Shown in pieces: positions 36,059-46,160 of a DNA stretch of 64,000 nucleotides. The DNA is from Abelmoschus esculentus. Taxonomy: Eukaryota; Streptophyta; Magnoliopsida; Malvales; Malvaceae. The notes below the pieces were generated by a model. The model made no database searches. It saw only the letters and a program-made list of their open reading frames with translations, and was not told the origin of the DNA. The position numbers were made by a program, and so were the translations under genes. The stretch lies in the NCBI GenBank assembly GCA_035048815.1, contig JAUCBN010000036.1, positions 3,978,001-4,042,000 on the forward strand, in the 5' to 3' direction. Positions within the stretch are counted from its first letter, which is position 1, and each line of letters starts with the position of its first letter.

Positions 36059-36330
36059 GGCAAAGTATTCATTTAATCCTTGGCTAATGGCTACACCAAG
36101 TCTAAAGGTTTGACTTTTTTCCTGGAGCTCTGAACTGTTCTAACCCAACCAACATGGATGAATCTACCGTAGCAAGTCCTAAAAACTGAATTTTTATGGA
36201 CAAATTCATGGAACAGACGGTCATTTAATTCCATTATCATAAAACTGGGATTTTCTTTTGTCATTTGGCGTCGGCTACTTCTCGCCAAACTTAAAACACA
36301 ATGAATCTAATTCATACCCAACACAACACA

Positions 36331-36340
36331 GTATAAATAC
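36331..36340 (+). promoter_or_regulatory. TATA box of the CBP-like gene B
   Basis: GTATAAATAC lies about 75 bp before the ATG at 36410 and is conserved in copy A at 31444-31453. Confidence 0.6.
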
Positions 36341-36409
36341 GCCAACAACACAACACGAAGTTGCACATACAAAACAAGTATAGATACTTCAGCTCTGTCG
36401 AGAAAGAAG

Positions 36410-37102
36410 ATGGATAACTTTCTACTTCTTTTCCTGAGTTTGATTTGCTTCCAGGCCAATGCCCAATTTACCACTGGGTTTACTGCGGTTCCTCTATCTC
36501 CAGCAAATTTCGTGCTGGAAAAGCCTTATAATTTGTCTCCAAGTGACCGATACAGTCTCAACAATGGCGTACACAGATTTTGGGTGTATTCCACAGACAT
36601 ACATACCCCAAATAGCCAAACTAGGCCACGCACTGCAATCCGAATTCGAGTAAGTTGGAAATTCAGTCTTTTTTTGTTCATTCGAGTCGGAGTCAGTATC
36701 TTAGTGTTGTGTTTTGTTTTCCCCAGGGCTATGATTACTCCTCCGGTGTTTGGCAATTTGAAGGTGAGGCATATATCCCAAGTGGAACAACGGCAACGTC
36801 TGTGATGCAAGTATTTGGTGGTTCTTCTCGTGCTACTACCGTAATGCTCCGAGTGTACGGTGGTTCGGTCACCGTTTACAGGTCTCCAGTGGTTCTGTCC
36901 AACGTGTATAACCGTTGGTTCAAAGTGACATGACGTTGGTGCATCTAATGTGAAGGTTTACATTGATGGTTCTCTAAGATATGACGGTTCCGCTGCTGGA
37001 GGAAGCTCTCATTACATGACATTTGGAGTTTATGCCGAAGAGGGTTCCTCCAATTACATGGAGTGTCAGTGGCGGAGAATTAGGCTGATCAGGATGAATT
37101 AA
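36410..37102 (+). pseudogene. Citrate-binding-protein-like gene B (secreted, alginate-lyase-2 fold), frameshifted
   Basis: Exon 1 (36410-36649) encodes a signal peptide MDNFLLLFLSLICFQANA and then FVLEKPYNLSPSDRYSLNNG and VHRFWVYSTDIHTPN, as in plant citrate-binding proteins of the vacuole/apoplast. After a GT..AG intron, exon 2 from 36727 gives GYDYSSGVWQFEGEAYIPSG, LRVYGGSVTVYRSPVVLSN and YNRWFKV. Copy A then reads NVIHDVGAS, but copy B has lost 8 bp (36927-36932), so a TGA at 36931-36933 ends the protein at about 148 residues. The remaining frame, up to RLIRMN and TAA at 37100-37102, is otherwise open. Between them the two copies hold all parts of the gene, but neither is whole. Confidence 0.85.
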
Positions 37103-37850
37103 TGCATGGCCTGTCCTGCCCTGCCATAGTCAATACTCCATATTAGCAGTACTGCAAACAACAATACTAATAAATATTGTCCACACAGGCATCTGAGATA
37201 TTGAAGATGGTAGGGAGATAATGTTCCTGAGGATGGTTGAACAATGCAGGATGAACCCCATGGCCTGGAAATAATGTTCATAACCATCCTGGCATGATTC
37301 AGTTGAGATGGTTTTGCATTTCCCTTGCTTTGTTTTTGTCATTATCCTTCAAGGTGCTCAACTGCTTGTTCTGCATAAGAATCAGAGCATGAAAGAAGAT
37401 ATTTTACTGGGAGGAGCATTGATGCAGTTCATTCTTTAATGTCTTCTCTTAACTGCATCTTTGATTTGTTTCTGGTGACCATGAATCTCGGAGACTTGCA
37501 GCATTATGTTTGGTAGGTGAAATTGGGTTGCCTATTTTATGCGACTTTTGAACTGCTTGTGATATACAACTTTGTTCATGTTTTGTGTCTCTTTCGTGCA
37601 TGATCTGTTATTCCTCTCATTCTTTCCTCTTTGCTTCACATAACTAGGTTAATCTCAGGGAAGCCTAGGCAAAGGGAAGCTTTAAAGCAGATACATGCTC
37701 TTGAAAACAATGAAGAGACAATTTCAGGCAAAGGTTCACTTACATATCGTTACGGTAAAATTCAGAAAAATGGAGCACACAAGTCTCCAAAATAGAAAAA
37801 CAACGTAATTAATTCTTCATTATAAAACCTGTTAAACTTCTACTGGTTTT
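37103..37850. other. 3' flank of CBP-B and unexplained segment
   Basis: About 37103-37212 still matches copy A. About 37213-37849 is specific to B and less AT-rich than usual. It contains an exon-like stretch (about 37651-37797) open for about 48 codons after an AG, reading ISGKPRQREALKQIHALEN and ending KSPK-stop. I do not recognise it. Confidence 0.35.
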
Positions 37851-37973
37851 GGGGCATTCCAAACGGAACACCCTTCCAAAAATTATCGTATGCCGCTTTG
37901 GGTGGAGAACACACGGTATTCTTTAGTAAAAGGCGAAAGAATAGTTCGCTCTGTGCTCACCACACGACTCCGT
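37851..37973 (-). ncRNA. U5: U5 spliceosomal snRNA, copy B
   Basis: The minus strand carries the same loop I CGCCTTTTACTAAAG and Sm site AATTTTTGG as copy A. The 3' terminal stem has changed on both sides yet still pairs (GGGTGTTCC with GGAATGCCC), a sign that structure was conserved. TATA and USE are intact upstream. The 5' stem begins GGAGTCGTGTGG instead of GGAGCCGTGTGG. The RNA ends are inferred. Confidence 0.9.
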
Positions 37974-37998
37974 GAGTGGAAAGACAACTACAAGTTGC

Positions 37999-38051
37999 TT
38001 TATAAACAGGAGGAGAAACTGCTCACTTGATTTCCCAAAGAGATGTGGGAC
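37999..38051 (-). promoter_or_regulatory. U5-B snRNA promoter (USE + TATA)
   Basis: On the minus strand, GTCCCACATC (38042-38051) and TATAAA (37999-38004) keep the same spacing as in copy A (about 38 bp), with TATA about 26-31 bp before the RNA start. Confidence 0.85.
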
Positions 38052-38688
38052 TTTCGAACAGAATCATTCACTTATTAAATTCTGCTCTTCAATCTTGTAG
38101 TCATTCTTGATACTACATATCGGAAGTCTTAAAATTTTTACATATATATTTGCTTCAGAGTTGAGGGATGATTCATTGATTTCTTTTGAAATTGAAGGAA
38201 AGAGTTAAGAACCTATAACGGATGATGGTTCAAGTGAAAATCTCTGAAAGTTAACAGGTTAATTAGCAGTAACCAGGCCATTATTTTTAAAACTCAAACT
38301 GTCTCCCAATATAGAACGATATCGGTTTCAACCCGAATGCCAGTTGGTGTAGCATAATTGGAAACTAGATTTGATACACCGTGTAAGATTAAGCTTTGGT
38401 CGTAACAAAATAACTTCATTTGTTGAGCCTGAGGACACAAAGTTAACCAACATTGCTATCACCTCATTAGTAGAGCCAACACCACTACTCAGGGACATTG
38501 CTTTCAGACTTGTAGTTAATCACAAAACAAATCTCAAGAAATTTTGTTCACTGTTAGTTTCAAGATATCAACGAGAATCCTTTACTACCAGAGATAACAC
38601 CGTGCATTTGAAAGAGGACTCTAAGTCTCTAACATAATTTCAACTATAGTCATGTTCAGTGGACAAAATTTTTTAACTAGGAATGAGT

Positions 38689-38823
38689 ATGAGATACGCG
38701 AACGCAAGCCCCTACTACCACAAATAACCACGTAGACTCTCCCACTTGGGAGACCTTAGGCAGGTGCACTTTCCAAGTGCAGTGAAAGCCACCAACCTAG
38801 GCTATGGGCCTTGTTGATCACCT
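38689..38823 (-). pseudogene. U1 snRNA copy B, 5'-truncated pseudogene
   Basis: Homology to U1-A runs from the 3' stem-loop through the Sm site (TTATTTGTGG) to GGTGATCA, then stops. The first ~25 nt, with the 5'-splice-site pairing region, and the adjacent TATA are gone. The junction lies at TCACC, a sequence present at both ends of the missing segment in copy A (GATCACCCATC and GCTCACCTCTCC), so a microhomology deletion is likely. The 3' stem is also weakened (GGGGCTTGCG against CGTATCTC). Confidence 0.85.
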
Positions 38824-39030
38824 CTACTTTTTCTTGTCTTCTCTGCGTGGATTTCAAGTTGTGGGCAGAGAATGAATGGTGATATCAAATATGGGCAAAT
38901 CACGAAACCTAGAACCACAAATATGGTTTTGTTTTCGATGAGTTGCTGAGTCACCTAAAGATTTTGTCTTCAGACTTTACCATTTGTTGATCAGTCTTTC
39001 ACTCATACTAGATACTACTACCAAATCATA

Positions 39031-42000
39031 ATAACGAACCATAAATATGGTTCATTGATGATACTATTCGTTTCCAACTCAAACTGGACTAGTTTTTCTC
39101 GACCCGACAACCGTAGTAGAAACGACGGATACTACCATCGACTCCACCGTCAATGATGTTTAAGCTCAAAACTAGTGGGTTGTACATTAGGACCGATCAC
39201 ATTCGACCCAAAAGACAATGCAGCAAAGGCAAAACCAGACCTAACAGATGACAAACCATGGAAGAACAACACTATTACTAAAACACGATGCAATTATATA
39301 TCCAGTACAAATATTCTATGGGCATTTTCATTACTGCAATTATGTACAAAAGATATATGTCTTTTAGTTACAACACTAAGTGAAAACCTAACATAAAGGT
39401 AATATTATTTACCATCTCTGATATATCCGATTCCCTGTAAACTGAAAAAATAAAAACAGGCAGAGGCAGAGGCAAGGACAGAGATCAGTCCTGTTCTTGA
39501 CTACTCAGTGCATTATTGATGTTTGTTTGCAATTTTTGTCCCAGTGTATTGTTTGTTTCCGCTTCATGCCATGGGAAGTGGGAACTGAAATTATTACCGT
39601 TTAAACCTGACAAGTATAGAATGATTATTACCTGACAAGTATAGAATGATTAATCACAGAGTATTAGTTGGATTTGTTCGATTAAACCTTTGTTAGATCT
39701 AGCGCTTGATGGTACAAATGGTTCTTCCACGGATAAAAACGATTAGTTTATTAATTATAAATAATTTAATAGAATAAAATATCTTTATAATTTTTATAAT
39801 TTTATAAAAAAATCAAAGTAATGTGAGATTCTTTTAAGTAATTGTGGTATTAATATAGACTATCATATAAATTTATCTTATTATTTTAAGTTGTTTATCG
39901 ACTAATAATTTATTTGTATATAAATTATTTTAACCAAAAATCAATAAAATTTAAAATAATTATTTAATCAAAGATTATTTTTAATTTTATACTAAAAATA
40001 AACGAGTAAGATTTATTTCGGTCCTTAAAGTAGTATTTTATTATTATTTTGATAGCTGAAGGATTTTTTTTATTCAGTTCGACATAAAATAGTAATGATA
40101 TTTGATAATAATTATTGAATTTTTATTAATCTTAAGATTCAGACCTTATAAAACAAATATGGAGTTATAGATTCAGGTCATATCCGAAATTATATGTGTT
40201 TATTATCGGGTATCCGGTTCCTTCGGGTAGTGATTTTTCGGTCCGTGTTCTGACTCATTTATATCGGGTACCCAACTAATCGAGTAACGAGTACTCGGCC
40301 CGTATATATATTTAAAATTTTTATATTAAAATTAAAAAAAAATCACATATTAAACACAAATTTTAAAATTTTATAATATATGAACAAACATAAATATTAG
40401 TGATTTAAAGTTAATTTTAAAATATTTTAATGTATATATACACATATATATTTATTAAAGTTTATCGTTAAGACGATATTAATATCGTTTTTTTCTTTCT
40501 ATATTAACAAATTAATAAAATATATTTAAAAATTTTAAAAATTAAAAAGTATATAATACAAACATAAAATTAATTTTAAATTTTAAATTTAATTTTATGT
40601 ACAAATATTAAGGAACTTACCATAAAAATATAATTTAAAACTAAAAAAATATATAATTTTAAATTAGTCAGATCAGGTACCTAATAATTGGAAAAATCAA
40701 CCTAAATCCGACTCAATTATTCTCGGATTGGGTATTTCTTTAAAAATAACCCGTCATTTTTATTTTAGGTAGTCGGGTCGAGTCAATTAAATCGAATAAT
40801 CTTAAACCCCTATCCGAGATCTATTATCATCCCTAATCCCGGCCGTCTGTTTTGGTTAGATTGTGGCATTCCTCGGGGATATCTAGATGAGTGCAAGGAA
40901 GTTGAATGGGGGACCAGCGCACGTGGGAAGATCTACCCACTGACTTTGCTGACCATGAGACTAGAGAGTAGAGAACTTGCGTTTAATTAGAGAAGATATT
41001 AGATGAATTTATTTATATTGTTATCTCTAATTTAATTAATTTGATTTATTTATTTTAAATTAATTATTTATTTTTTAATTATATATAAAAAATAATAATT
41101 AATTTTAATAAATAAATAAAATTAATTAATTGAGATGATATAATAAATAAAATTTATTTAATAATTAAATAACTTTAATTATTAATATAAAATTTAAGAA
41201 ATAATTTAAAAAAATAGTTATTTTTCCAACGTCATTGTGAATTTATCTATTGTGTTAGGGATGTGATGCAAGACCATGGTTTTGTCATTATTAAGGTATA
41301 TAATAATAATAATTATAATAATAATTATAATTTAAAGGTGATTATAAAATATATTTTTATTAAATTTTGTTTATTTTATTATAGAGTATTATTTATGAAT
41401 AACAATATATTTTTTAATATTAGTTTGAACCTAGGTTTGATTCTCTCATTTTCTTTTTTAATTTTTTAGTAGATTAGATTGCGAAAATCACATCACAATG
41501 ATTCTTTGTAATATTTAATATGAATTCATTAATCAATAAATCATATACATAATTATAAAAAATCATAAATTTAATTTTGTCATGAACTATAAATTGTATA
41601 ACATATAAAAATAGCATAATACTCTCTCTCCCCGAAAATTGTTTTTATTGATTTTTTTTTTTATAATCTCATTTTTGACTTACAATTATTTAAAAATTTA
41701 TTGACAAAAATATCAAAAGTATATTTTAAATTTTTAATCAAATTTAAATATATTTTATAAAATTTAATTATTTTAAATAATTATAATAAAAATTTAAAAT
41801 TTTAATTTTTAAAAATTAATAGAAAATAATCTTCGTAGGTAAAAAAATTCCACAAACTTAGAAAATAAACTGAGTTGGCTTTCCGAACCTTTCAATTAGG
41901 GCCCCGGCTTAATTTTTAAAAGGACATTATTTTGTCCCTGTCGAGAAATTATTAGATAAATTTTATTCATTAATTATCTGTAGTTTAAACAATTAGATCC

Positions 42001-42581
42001 GTTTATCTTTAAATAAATATCTAATAATTATTTACTTATTAATTATATGTAAAAGAGTAATGATTTACGTTAAAAAAACAAAATAAACAAATTTAATCAG
42101 TTAAGAACACAGATAACGTAACGAATAAAGTTCATGGAATAATTTTTCCTTTTTTAAGGGAAAACCTCATAAAATGGCTCGAGTTTTATCATCTCATAAA
42201 GCAACACTGAATCTGAGTACCTTTTGGCTCGAAAAAGAAGAAAAAGTGAGAAACTTTGTAGTTATAAAAGTCAGTTCCGTCACTTTTGTACATGCAAATA
42301 TTCCATCAAATCATCAGGCTCTCTCTTAAAAGCTCCCACACCGGATGTGAATTGTTCCGACTGTATCCCCGGTGCATAGAACGCGTTGAAATCACAAATT
42401 CAAACAACCATTTTGATTTGTTTAATGTATAACATACTAGGTACATACATGAAATGGCAGAGATACACGGGCAGTTGAGTTCTATACCATTTCTGAAGTA
42501 AAGAAGATGGAAAATTATGTGGGAAATCAATCCCCACATGTTTCTTTCTTCTTTTTCTAGGGAAAATTTTGGTTTCTTCAT
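39031..42581. other. Intergenic region and 3' flank of BRI1
   Basis: About 39060-39480 has moderate GC and no recognised gene. From 39700 to 42150 the DNA is AT-rich. About 41285-41330 is (AAT)n-like. About 42250-42581 is the likely BRI1 3' UTR. Confidence 0.4.
40170..40840. repeat. Degenerate hAT-like transposon remnant
   Basis: The two ends are rich in TCGGGTA / ATCGAGTA / GGGTATTTC words around an AT-rich centre. The right end TATTATCATCCCTAA resembles the terminal TAGGGATGATAATA of plant hAT MITEs. I could not find a matching left terminus or target duplication. Confidence 0.4.
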
Positions 42582-45500
42582 CTAATGCTGACCTTCAGGG
42601 ACTTCTTCTATGGTCATGTCTACCATTTCGACCGTGTTGAAACCTCCATCATCTGTGGCAATGGTTGATGGAGACTCGAATCCAGACCCTGCTTGTATTT
42701 CCTTGAACATTGCCATCACTTGTATCATTGTGGGTCGTCTCAAATGCCGATCATCCAGGCACGCACAAGCTACCTTCAAGTGTTGTAAAAGCTCGATCTG
42801 AAGGTTGGGGTCTTCTTTCATCAGCTCTGGATCAAAGACGTCACTTATTTTAAGATTGGCATGCTGTTTCACCCACCCCACAAGATTGTTGTCTCCAAAA
42901 TCAGTTGAATCAGTAGACCTTTTCCCCGTTAGCAACTCGAGCAAGACTACACCATAACTGTAAACATCACCCTTGGTGGAACATTGAAAGCTCTGGTAGT
43001 ATTCGGGAGGAACATAGCCGGGGGTACCCGCTAAGGTGCTGACACTCAAATGTGTATCCATTGCACTCATAAGCCTTGCCATACCGAAATCAGAAACTCT
43101 GGCTTCCAAGTTCTCATCAAGTAGGACATTGCTCGATTTCATGTCTCTGTGAATTATATGAGGAATGCAATTATGGTGAAGAAACGCCAGTCCTCTTGCA
43201 GCCCCAATGGCTATCTTTCTCCTTGCTGCCCAATTCAGTTTGATCCCAGCTTTCTTTTGACCATGCAAGACATCCTCTAAGCTACCATACTTCATGTACT
43301 CGTAAACCAGAAGCCGTTCTTCACGCACCTTACAGTAACCCAAGAGTGGAACGAGGTTCCGGTGCTTGATCTTCCCAATGGTTTCCATTTCCGCCATGAA
43401 TTCTCGGTCACCTTGTCCACTGATATGTATCAGTTTCTTGATAGCAACAACACTCCCGTCTTTCAGTTGGGCCTTGTAAACATCACCAAAACCACCTGAG
43501 CCAATAAGGCTGTCGTCATGGAAGCCATTAGTGGCTTCAAGAAGATCAGCAAAGGTGAGCTTCCGAAGGGGCTTTTCAAATGTGGACAGGTTGATGCTCA
43601 ATGCTTCTCGTGCACCGGTTAGCTTCCAGCTGGTATTTGCAGTGCCGGAGTGGGAATGACTGTCCATATAAACATCAAGAGCAGAATCCTGTTTCTTCCT
43701 TCTTTTCTTGGTCTCTACAATAGCTATGATCACACCGAAGATGCAGAAAACAGAGAACAACAATCCCATTGCCACACTCCCAGCAAGAGAAGCTTGATTG
43801 CGATGCGATTTTCGATGTCCAGAACTTAAAGCAGCCGCTGGATTCCCACAGGGGGGAAGCGGAACCCCACAGAGGGCTGCATTATTAACGAAATCACTAG
43901 CCGGAAACGTTGCCAGCTGACCGCTCTCCGGAATCATGCCAGATAGAAGGTTGTTTGACAGATTAATCTCACTCAGCAACGTGATGCCAGTCATGGATTG
44001 TGGAATCGACCCTTCCAACCTGTTGAAGGACAGATCAAGAATGCCAAGTCCCTTTAAGTTTCCAATCTCTTCTGGGATGGTTCCAGATATATTGTTGTGG
44101 CCCAAATTCAAGATAAACAGGTATGGCATTGTGCCAATCTCCTTCGGAATAGACCCGGATAGCAAATTGTATGAAAGATCAAGAAAAATCATGGAACCAT
44201 TATTGTTAAATGTTGGTTGCGTGAGACCTCCGTAGACTCTAGTAAAGTTGCAAGGGTTCCTGCTTGAAATTCTACCCAACTGTTCTTTCCAGATTCCAGC
44301 AGATTCAAGTAAATTTCCTGATCCATGGCACTCTTTGCTTCCATCATTCTTGATATACATATACCTCTTTCCAGAAATGAAATTGACAGCTATTTTACCA
44401 GACTGTTTGAACAGCACTGGAGGGATAGTACCGTTCAAGTAATTGGTATTAAGGTCCAACCATATCAAGCTTCGACAATCCCCGAGCTCTTGTGGGATTC
44501 TTCCATAAAATGAGTTATTGCTGAGCTTGAGAATCGCAAGACTCGAAAGTTTACCGAGCCAAGCCGGAATCTCACCTGTGAACCTATTGTTGGATAACGA
44601 AATCCAGTTCAACTTGGTACAGTTGCTTAGACCAGAAGGTATTGTCCCAGTCAGGTCATTGAAATCAAGAATCAAACTCTCAAGTGTCTGAATGTTACTT
44701 AGCTCTTGAGGGATTTCTCCCTGGAGTTGGTTCAACCAAAGCCTCAAATCCTTAAGCTTGGAGAGAGCACCTAAGCTGGTGGGGATGGTACCCGTGAGGT
44801 GATTGAAGCTCAAATGGAGTGAAACAAGCTGAGAACAGTTGCTGAGAGTAGCAGGAATCGACCCAGTCAAGATATTGTTCTGCAAATAAAGAACGTGTAA
44901 TCTGTTTGAGGGATTTTCACACAAAGAAGCAGGGATTGAGCCTGAAAAATTGTTGGAACTGAGATCTAAAACCTCCAGGTTGAAGAGACTGGACAAGGAC
45001 TCCGGCAAAGGACCAGAGAAGTGATTAAAAGCTAAACCGAGCTTCTTCAAGGAACTCATGTTCTGGAATATCTCAAGAGGGAGTTTACCAGTGAAGTTGT
45101 TGGTAGATATATCGAAAGACTCCAAGGACGAACAAGAGGCAAAGCCACTAGGAATCGTACCGGAAAGATTGTTTGAAGAAAGATCCAGCTCCACAAGGCG
45201 TGAACAAGCTTCTGTCAGATACGGAGGAACCTGTCCTTGAAACTTATTATCGGCCAAATAAAGATACTTCAATTCGTAAGTTGGCAAAGCTGGAATCCGA
45301 CCGGAGAACTGGTTGTTTGATAGATTCAAGAAATTTAAGTTCACGCACGAAGAAATTGCAGGGGCAATGTCAAAGGAAAACTTATTGGCGGAGATATCAA
45401 GGTGTTCCAAAGCTGAGCAGCTTCCGAATGAAGGTGTCCCTGTTGAGAAGTTGTTGAAAGAAACATCCAAAAACTTCAACTTTCTGCAATTTGAGACGTT

Positions 45501-46160
45501 TAATTCACCAGAAATCTCGTTTCCTTTCAAGACCAAGTGATTCAACTTGTTGCAACCACCATGAAGGATCAAAGGAACCACGTTTCCTGCAGAAAGCTTG
45601 TTGAAAGAAAGATCGAGAACTTCCAAATTCAGCTGCAAACCCCTGGATTCTTCACCAGAAGACACAAGGTTGTTGGTTGATAAATTCAGAAACTTCAAGT
45701 TTGAGCAAGAACCCAAGGCGGAAACGGTTGAAAGGGGACCGGACAAGGTGTTTTGAGATAGATCTAAAGTGGTTAACAGGGAGCTGCACTTGTATCCAGA
45801 AGGGAAAGAAATGTTGCCCGAGATGTTGGCTTTCAACAAAGAAAGGGATTCCAAGTTTTCCAGAACCAAAAGAAAGGCAGCAACAAAGTGAAACTCCGTG
45901 CTCAAGGAGGTGTAACCGAGTTCAATAGAGGAAACTTTGGAGCCTTGGCACATTACACCATTGAAGCTACAAGGGTCTTGGTTAGGAACCCAGTTTTGAA
46001 GAACAGATTGGTCAGGCAAGCTGGCTTTGAAGTTGAGCAGTAGCTGAGAATCTCTATTGTTTGAGGAAGAAAACGAAGCAGCAACAGCCGCTTCAAATGA
46101 GACAAGAAAGGTGAGAATGAGGTGAGAAAAGGAAGCTCCTGATGCAAATAAAGGTCTCAT
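42582..46160 (-). CDS. BRI1: Brassinosteroid receptor kinase BRI1
   Basis: A single intronless frame of 1,192 residues, as in known BRI1 genes. I start at the ATG at 46160; the frame stays open three codons further, but that codon is TTG. Order: signal peptide ending near ..SFEAAVAAS; the capping pair DPCSFNGVMC; some 25 leucine-rich repeats; the island domain that binds brassinolide (YMYIKNDGSKECHGSGN .. NPCNFTRVYGG) between late LRRs; membrane helix GSVAMGLLFSVFCIFGVIIA followed by KKRRKK; and a Ser/Thr kinase with GSGGFGDVYKA, VAIKKL, HRDMKSSN, DFGMARL and GTPGYVPPEYYQS. The C-tail ends EEVPEGQH. The kinase has the RD arginine and all catalytic residues. At the plasma membrane it binds brassinosteroid together with a SERK co-receptor. 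Related BRL receptors also have an island, but the island wording and tail favour BRI1. No lesion is visible. Confidence 0.97.
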   Translation of the reverse strand: MRPLFASGASFSHLILTFLVSFEAAVAASFSSSNNRDSQLLLNFKASLPDQSVLQNWVPNQDPCSFNGVMCQGSKVSSIELGYTSLSTEFHFVAAFLLVLENLESLSLLKANISGNISFPSGYKCSSLLTTLDLSQNTLSGPLSTVSALGSCSNLKFLNLSTNNLVSSGEESRGLQLNLEVLDLSFNKLSAGNVVPLILHGGCNKLNHLVLKGNEISGELNVSNCRKLKFLDVSFNNFSTGTPSFGSCSALEHLDISANKFSFDIAPAISSCVNLNFLNLSNNQFSGRIPALPTYELKYLYLADNKFQGQVPPYLTEACSRLVELDLSSNNLSGTIPSGFASCSSLESFDISTNNFTGKLPLEIFQNMSSLKKLGLAFNHFSGPLPESLSSLFNLEVLDLSSNNFSGSIPASLCENPSNRLHVLYLQNNILTGSIPATLSNCSQLVSLHLSFNHLTGTIPTSLGALSKLKDLRLWLNQLQGEIPQELSNIQTLESLILDFNDLTGTIPSGLSNCTKLNWISLSNNRFTGEIPAWLGKLSSLAILKLSNNSFYGRIPQELGDCRSLIWLDLNTNYLNGTIPPVLFKQSGKIAVNFISGKRYMYIKNDGSKECHGSGNLLESAGIWKEQLGRISSRNPCNFTRVYGGLTQPTFNNNGSMIFLDLSYNLLSGSIPKEIGTMPYLFILNLGHNNISGTIPEEIGNLKGLGILDLSFNRLEGSIPQSMTGITLLSEINLSNNLLSGMIPESGQLATFPASDFVNNAALCGVPLPPCGNPAAALSSGHRKSHRNQASLAGSVAMGLLFSVFCIFGVIIAIVETKKRRKKQDSALDVYMDSHSHSGTANTSWKLTGAREALSINLSTFEKPLRKLTFADLLEATNGFHDDSLIGSGGFGDVYKAQLKDGSVVAIKKLIHISGQGDREFMAEMETIGKIKHRNLVPLLGYCKVREERLLVYEYMKYGSLEDVLHGQKKAGIKLNWAARRKIAIGAARGLAFLHHNCIPHIIHRDMKSSNVLLDENLEARVSDFGMARLMSAMDTHLSVSTLAGTPGYVPPEYYQSFQCSTKGDVYSYGVVLLELLTGKRSTDSTDFGDNNLVGWVKQHANLKISDVFDPELMKEDPNLQIELLQHLKVACACLDDRHLRRPTMIQVMAMFKEIQAGSGFESPSTIATDDGGFNTVEMVDMTIEEVPEGQH

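Larger units (their letters stand above)
36059..39030. repeat. Segmental duplication, copy B (CBP-like gene, U5, truncated U1)
   Basis: This is the partner of 31173-34975. It keeps the fuller version of the CBP-like gene, an intact-looking U5 and a 5'-truncated U1. It lacks the CesA fragment and the hAT MITE present in A. About 640 bp at 37213-37849 have no counterpart in A. Confidence 0.85.

Noticed and set aside
37220..37300. Possible miRNA hairpin (AGGATGGTT .. AACCATCCT)
   Set aside because: Only nine bases pair across a 60-bp loop; the stem is too short for a plant miRNA precursor.
38371..38637. 88-codon frame in segmental copy B
   Set aside because: The matching region in copy A is not open in the same frame, so there is no sign of coding constraint.
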